Assembly (NCBI RefSeq): GCF_000237925.1
Contig: NC_031500.1
Coordinates: forward strand, 11,247,753 to 11,311,752
DNA: 64,000 nt
Direction of reading: 5' to 3'
DNA from: Schistosoma mansoni
Taxonomy: Eukaryota; Platyhelminthes; Trematoda; Strigeidida; Schistosomatidae
Part shown: in pieces, positions 60,005 through 64,000 of the stretch
Layout of the letters: every line of letters begins with the position of its first letter
How positions within the stretch are numbered: position 1 is the stretch's first letter
Translations under genes and position numbers: made by a program
Notes under the pieces: generated by a model
Databases searched by the model: none
What the model saw: the letters and a program-made list of their open reading frames with translations, nothing else
Told to the model about the DNA's origin: nothing

Positions 60005-60400
60005 TAGAGATAGCGCGCGAACGCTTTACCTCTAGATCACTGAGCTGGCCGGCATTCAACGGTGTTAATATCTAACTTCAATCGATCCATGATCTTGAGC
60101 AACCATTCATCCATTGTCTGAAGTGGATAACTATCTCCACCCGATACGGATTTGACTCCATCGGTCACGGCTTCTCACTATAACTCCAGAAAATCCATCT
60201 TGAACCCAGTCACTAGTGTCTATATGATTATGATTATCAGAATGGGGGTTTGTGTAGATTGTAGTAATTTCAACAGTTGAATTCATGAGACAGGTATACA
60301 CCTCAGACAATGGATTAAGGGTTGCGCAAGATAATGTATCGGTTGAAGTTAGATAGGTTTTCGATTGTGGTCTAGCTTGGATCGACTCATGAATTCAACT
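60005..60400. repeat. S2-related fragments, both orientations
   Basis: Minus-strand head remnants (GCGAACGCTTTACCTCTAGA, GGCCGGCATTCAACGGTGTT) at 60005-60235, then plus-strand tail sequence (TGGTCTAGCTTGGATCGACT) near 60370-60400. The hammerhead part is missing. Confidence 0.6.
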
Positions 60401-60429
60401 GATATTTTAATCAATTTCTAGATTTCACC

Positions 60430-60605
60430 ACCTGATTTGGATTTTGTCTAGCAGTTAAATCTAAGACAGAAATTTTTTTCTCATTTGAAACTCATTGACT
60501 GTATGTACTTATATTCCATCGTTGGTATTCACAATGGGACTCGGATTTAGTTCCTTTCGGTTCAAACTCCCAACGTGTTTCCAGTGAGCTACTGATAACC
60601 AGATA
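60430..60605 (-). repeat. Decayed Sm-alpha SINE, minus strand
   Basis: Minus strand: AGTAGCTCACTGGAAACACG, GGGAGTTTGAACCG, then ATACAGTCAATGAGTTTCA and AACTGCTAGACAAAATCC. It follows the Sm-alpha layout with a destroyed core. Confidence 0.5.
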
Positions 60606-60639
60606 GCCAATCAATCGCTTGTCCAACTGGTATGATATT

Positions 60640-60779
60640 TGTATCCAAGAAATTGCGCGACCATCTTCCATTGTCTCAGGTAGACACCTGTATCTACTTG
60701 ATACGGATTAGCTCCATTGGTTGAGGCTTCTCACTAGAACTGCGACAATTCCCTCACTAAGCTAGTCACTAGTGAGCAC

Positions 60780-60780
<1 letters not shown>
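60640..60780 (-). repeat. S2-associated tail fragment
   Basis: Shares TTCTCACTAGAACTGC and GCTAGTCACTAGTGAGCAC with the sequences at 56900-56945 and 28000-28040. It is followed directly by an ATT microsatellite. Confidence 0.5.
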
Positions 60781-60810
<30 letters not shown>

Positions 60811-60811
60811 T
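60781..60811. repeat. ATT trinucleotide microsatellite
   Basis: About ten ATT units at the end of the S2-associated fragment. Confidence 0.9.
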
Positions 60812-61107
60812 GTTAAATGACTTTTGTGTAGAATACTTCCGAAAAATTTTCCAAAAAAACTATATTACTTAAACAAAACTTGTTACAGTATGTTTCCTAT
60901 CACTATTGTAAAGTTAATAATAAAATTATACATAATACAATGAAACGGAACAATGCAATCATCATCATAATTATTGACTTCTATTTGAAATTAACAAAGA
61001 AATAGGTGACCTGTTTGTTCATTTTTTTAAATTAATTAACATAGATTTCGAAAGTAAACCAATAACTCTCATCTGTATAGATTGATTGTCAATATATATT
61101 TTCTATA

Positions 61108-61405
61108 GTTGAAATCATGAATCACTTTAAGCTAGACCACTATGGAAAAAGTGGAAGCACTGGACTGCCGTTTCGTCCTGTTGTGGAACTCCTCAGCAGT
61201 GCGCATCCACCGTTAGATGTCGGCTCAGGGGTCTATTGGTTAAGTGCTCGCGCGCGGGACTGATAGGTTCTGAGTTCGAATCTCGCGAGACGGGATCGTG
61301 GATGCGCACTGCCAAGGAGGAGTTCCACAATAGGATGAAACGGCCGTCCAGTGTTTCCAGATTTTCCATGGTGGTCTAGCTTCAACTGACTCATGATCTC
61401 AACTA
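61108..61405. repeat. Head-to-head pair of S2 SINEs
   Basis: A minus-strand S2 3' half (61108-61210) abuts a nearly complete plus-strand S2 (61213-61405; GGTCTATTGGTTAAGTGC, GAGTTCGAATCTCGC, TGCGCACTGCCAAGGAGGAG, AGGATGAAACGGCCGTCCAG). The pair forms an imperfect palindrome. The minus-strand half carries the best hammerhead core of the family. Confidence 0.8.
61158..61203 (-). ncRNA. S2-family hammerhead-like ribozyme, best copy
   Basis: Minus strand, contiguous: GCACTG (61203-61198), CTGAGGA (61197-61191, fits CUGANGA), GTTCC-ACAACA-GGAC (61190-61176, stem II with one bulge), GAAA (61175-61172), CGGCA, GTC (61166-61164), CAGTGC (61163-61158). The outer sextets are perfect complements (stem I). 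Stem III is minimal, as in Sm-alpha. Core and cleavage triplet meet the hammerhead consensus; activity is inferred only. Confidence 0.6.
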
Positions 61406-61525
61406 TATAAAATTACTAAAATCTCCATAAAACCCCCTTCTGATAATATATATTTTCATTATTTCTTTGTTATTCTAAGTAGTTTTAAAAAAAATATAGT
61501 TGAAAAATATTTACAATTACAATGT

Positions 61526-61760
61526 TCAGTTGTTGTTTTCGTACATAATCTTTAAAATTATAGTTCGATCAGTTTTTGATGGAGTTTCGTTCTCTGAGCT
61601 GGATGGTTTGGTCGTAGAACTTTCATCGTCCTTCTGAACGACATCATCAGCACAAACTTCGGGTAGAAATGAAGTGTCAGTACCATAAATGTTTTTTTTA
61701 CCCAAGGTCAACGTTAAACGTTCGTGGATTGTTATCACAAACCACGGGGTTAATGAACTA
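61526..61760 (-). CDS. Possible terminal exon or small ORF, unrecognised
   Basis: An open minus-strand frame of about 77 codons ends TAA near 61526. It reads SSLTPWFVITIHERLTLTLG, NIYGTDTSFLPEVCADDVVQ, then an acidic Ser/Thr-rich stretch (KDDESSTTKPSSSENETPSK). The composition looks more protein-like than neighbouring chance ORFs. There is no ATG near its start, so it would need to be a 3' exon; candidate acceptors (TTGAAAG, CTATTAG) are weak. Function unknown. Confidence 0.25.
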
Positions 61761-63490
61761 GTCTTCTTTCAATTCATCAATCTAATAGGCCACTAGGATA
61801 TTTGGCGACATTGCAGTTGATCTTAATGAATAATTTTGACAACTATCAAATATTTGTGAAGATAACCAGCCTTACTATGGAATTCATGATTATTTAGAAT
61901 GCTGTCTAGCTAACGTAAACTTCTGAACCAATCAGGTTAATGAAAGAGACTTTAAAACCGTGGGGCATATTTCAATCAAGTGAAACATTATTTTTTGGGT
62001 AAAATGTATACTTTATGGCCGAGATAATCAGGATCAAAAACGTGACGTCTAAGTTTCTGCGCGAAATTCTAACCCCACGTATAGCAAGCATTAGAAATAT
62101 TTCTGTATACTGCTTAGAGTGCCTGAAATGATAACGAAAAATACTTATTGCAACAATAGAGTACAATGATAGTGTTAAACGTATTAACTGCTTAATTCTG
62201 TCTCTGTAAATTATATATGATAGGAAAATTTACGTTATCCTTAAATTCCAACACTAATCCCTAACCTTAATCAGGAACAACGTAGCTACTCACAGAAATT
62301 TATTTGGTCTTTATATGGATTCGAGAAGACGGATAATTTTTATATATAAAGACTAGTTCATATACCACGATCTTTCTGATTTACAGGCTGAGTAACCTGT
62401 AGAAGACGCTAACAAACAAATTCTTAATATCTGTTTGCACCTTGAAATATTGTTTTCTTCCCTATAAACTATCCATATCTAAAGGGTGTTTTCTGATTGA
62501 CTAGGAACTGGTTGAAAACTCGTCACAGTTTTAAGTTCGTCTCATACCATACTTTCACCGTTTATTGAACAATATCAAACCAGGATGATGACTATTGACC
62601 AAAATGTGATTGACCTTAAAGAGGAAAATATCATTAAATAAGTGACGTTTGGAAACTTCCCTCAGTTATTGATCAGTCAGTTCGTAGAGTTTAGGATTTA
62701 GGATTAGAATTACCGCTAGAATTAGCAAAGACATAAATGAACCGTATAACGCAATATCTATTCTAAAACGTAATCTTTAAATCCTATATGTGATTTCCTT
62801 GTGGTGAACAGAACACATGGGGACAATCGAGTGTATTTAAGCAAACATTACAGACTATGTCAATAAATTCTGATAACCATACAATGGACAGTTAATTTGC
62901 AAATTAACAAGCAGTTGTCTCAATCTTCACTGTTTCTTCTCTAATTCCATTGTTCATGCATTTTCCTACCGATTGCGCTTCATTTCAGTTCTTTCCTCAT
63001 CGGTCTTCTGCCAAAATGCATTCTATGTTTGACCAACACCATATACTACTTATATGGATATAAGTAGACCACACCACACCCTGTGTAACCTTAAATTCGA
63101 AATCTTAACCTTAATCTTATAAACTAAACCTACATCCTATCTATAAACCCCGATGAGACTATAATTTATGGACGACCTTTGAGCGACACTAGACTGACCT
63201 TGAGAGTGTCCACCTAATAACTAGGACCAAATGGGGGCTATAAACCAGTGTGAGGAATTAGAATTAGGATTTACAGTTGATGGTTAGGATTAACAATTAG
63301 ATTTATGGTTTTCATCACGAACTGACATCAGCTACAATGCCAAAACTCTATTTGGCCAAATGTATGAGTGAATTTCGCGCCTAAATTTGAGACCTGATTG
63401 GTTTGTCCATAAATTATAGTCTCCCCTAAACCCCTATTCTAACCTTAAACTATAACGACTAAATGGCTACAATAAAAGCAGAAAAGTTTA
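61761..63490. other. No gene recognised
   Basis: AT-rich sequence. At 63085-63455 there are scattered CTAAACCTACATCC and ACCTTAAACTATAA-like runs reminiscent of decayed satellite, but no clear array. Confidence 0.4.
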
Positions 63491-63504
63491 TCAACCATTC
63501 GACA

Positions 63505-63650
63505 TATTATAAGCAAAGATGAATAGTGGCTAGCAGAGGAATCCAGGACGTGCGTTTCGTCCTATTTGGGACTCGTCAGCTGGATGTACCTGCATCTCAG
63601 AGTTGATGTTCACTCTGGGACTTGGATTTGAATTATCTCAATTGTTAATA
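63505..63650 (-). repeat. Sm-alpha SINE with hammerhead ribozyme
   Basis: On the minus strand a box B remnant (GATTCAAATCCAAGTCCC, about 63650-63632) precedes ACTCTGAGATGCAGGTACAT and the hammerhead at 63592-63524. It ends CTAGCCACTATTCATC. Confidence 0.82.
63524..63592 (-). ncRNA. Sm-alpha type I hammerhead ribozyme, core complete
   Basis: Minus strand: GGTACATCCAG, CTGACGA (63579-63573), GTCC-CAAATA-GGAC, GAAA (63558-63555), ACGCACGT, GTC (63549-63547), CTGGATTCC. Stem I CCAG/CTGG is intact and the core meets CUGANGA..GAAA..GUC. It is the best Sm-alpha copy in the window. Confidence 0.9.
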
Positions 63651-63729
63651 ATTCTTGACTGAATTTTAACTAGTCTTTGTTAGCATATATGAACCTTGTG
63701 TGTATGTGTGTGGTTTGATATGGACACTA

Positions 63730-63870
63730 TGTCACAAGTTTCTATTAAAGTTGAATAGTGATAGGTGAGAAAACCCAAGTTGCTGGGGTTTTTTTCCTAC
63801 TTAGGGTTCTTCAGTTGAGTGTATCTACATCTCAATGGTAATGTTCAAAACCTTACGAATCATGATGTAA
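63730..63870 (-). repeat. Second decayed Sm-alpha copy, adjacent
   Basis: Minus strand: ATTGAGATGTAGATACACTC, AACTGAAGAACCCTAAGTAG, CCCCAGCAACTTGGG and CTATCACTATTCAAC follow the Sm-alpha order with a damaged core. Same orientation as the copy 100 bp to its left. Confidence 0.55.
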
Positions 63871-64000
63871 GAATTATACTTGTTGAACAAAATAATGACT
63901 ACTTGAATTCAGTAGCTTGATGGATTACGTTTTTGGCGTTTGAAGTGAAAGGTGCTGATTTCTAGGCGACCATACCACGTTGAAAGCTTTGTTCTTATGG

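Overview
This is AT-rich animal DNA that reads as a blood-fluke (Schistosoma) chromosome segment. The evidence is Sm-alpha-type SINEs carrying schistosome hammerhead ribozymes, RTE- and CR1-clade LINEs of the SR2/Perere/SR1 kind, CsRn1-clade Ty3/gypsy elements with the unusual CHCC gag zinc finger, a very short (41-nt) intron near the 5' end of a gene, and two host genes with clear metazoan orthologues. I cannot tell the species. The window holds one 200-N assembly gap (57004-57203).

Host genes. (1) The 5' part of DRC1 (dynein regulatory complex subunit 1) lies on the minus strand: five exons between 11018 and 1270, about 220 residues, with the rest of the gene left of the window. Its first intron is a 41-nt GC-AG intron. 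Its second intron is 7.1 kb and is full of retroelements. (2) A BTBD10/KCTD20-type BTB protein lies on the plus strand: exons 36593-37061, 38300-40413 and 42138-43521, with any earlier exons not found. It has an enormous low-complexity region before a well-conserved BTB and C-terminal domain. Two further ORFs (26718-27107 plus; 61526-61760 minus) could be host coding sequence, but I do not recognise them.

Mobile elements, left to right. 1-4.2 kb: SINE and RTE LINE debris around DRC1 exons 3-5. 4.2-9.5 kb: a Ty3/gypsy fossil (C) whose 5' LTR is split by a full-length RTE LINE (4385-7646) with one uninterrupted 1011-codon ORF and a target-site duplication. 11.57-23.22 kb: Ty3/gypsy fossil A with both LTRs and a 4-bp target duplication, into which a younger CsRn1-clade element B (about 15.6-21.9 kb, gag and pol uninterrupted) was inserted. 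Part of A lies inverted between opposed LTR copies of B. 25.5-34.5 kb: three CR1-clade LINE copies, one nearly complete (28049-31691), plus a solo LTR of family A. 32.3-51.1 kb: four copies of a short non-autonomous element whose 3' end matches the RTE LINE, two of them an apparently identical inverted pair. 40.9 kb and 47.6-49.5 kb: further RTE fragments. 50-64 kb: almost no genes, many SINEs, AT microsatellites, and a perfect inverted repeat on both sides of the assembly gap.

Most interesting signal. Besides ordinary Sm-alpha hammerheads (50222-50290 and 63524-63592), a second abundant tRNA-derived SINE family, called S2 here, carries a hammerhead-like fold. The copy at 61158-61203 (minus strand) has a CUGANGA core, GAAA, a GUC cleavage triplet and a perfect 6-bp stem I. 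I do not know of a description of this family, but I could not search.
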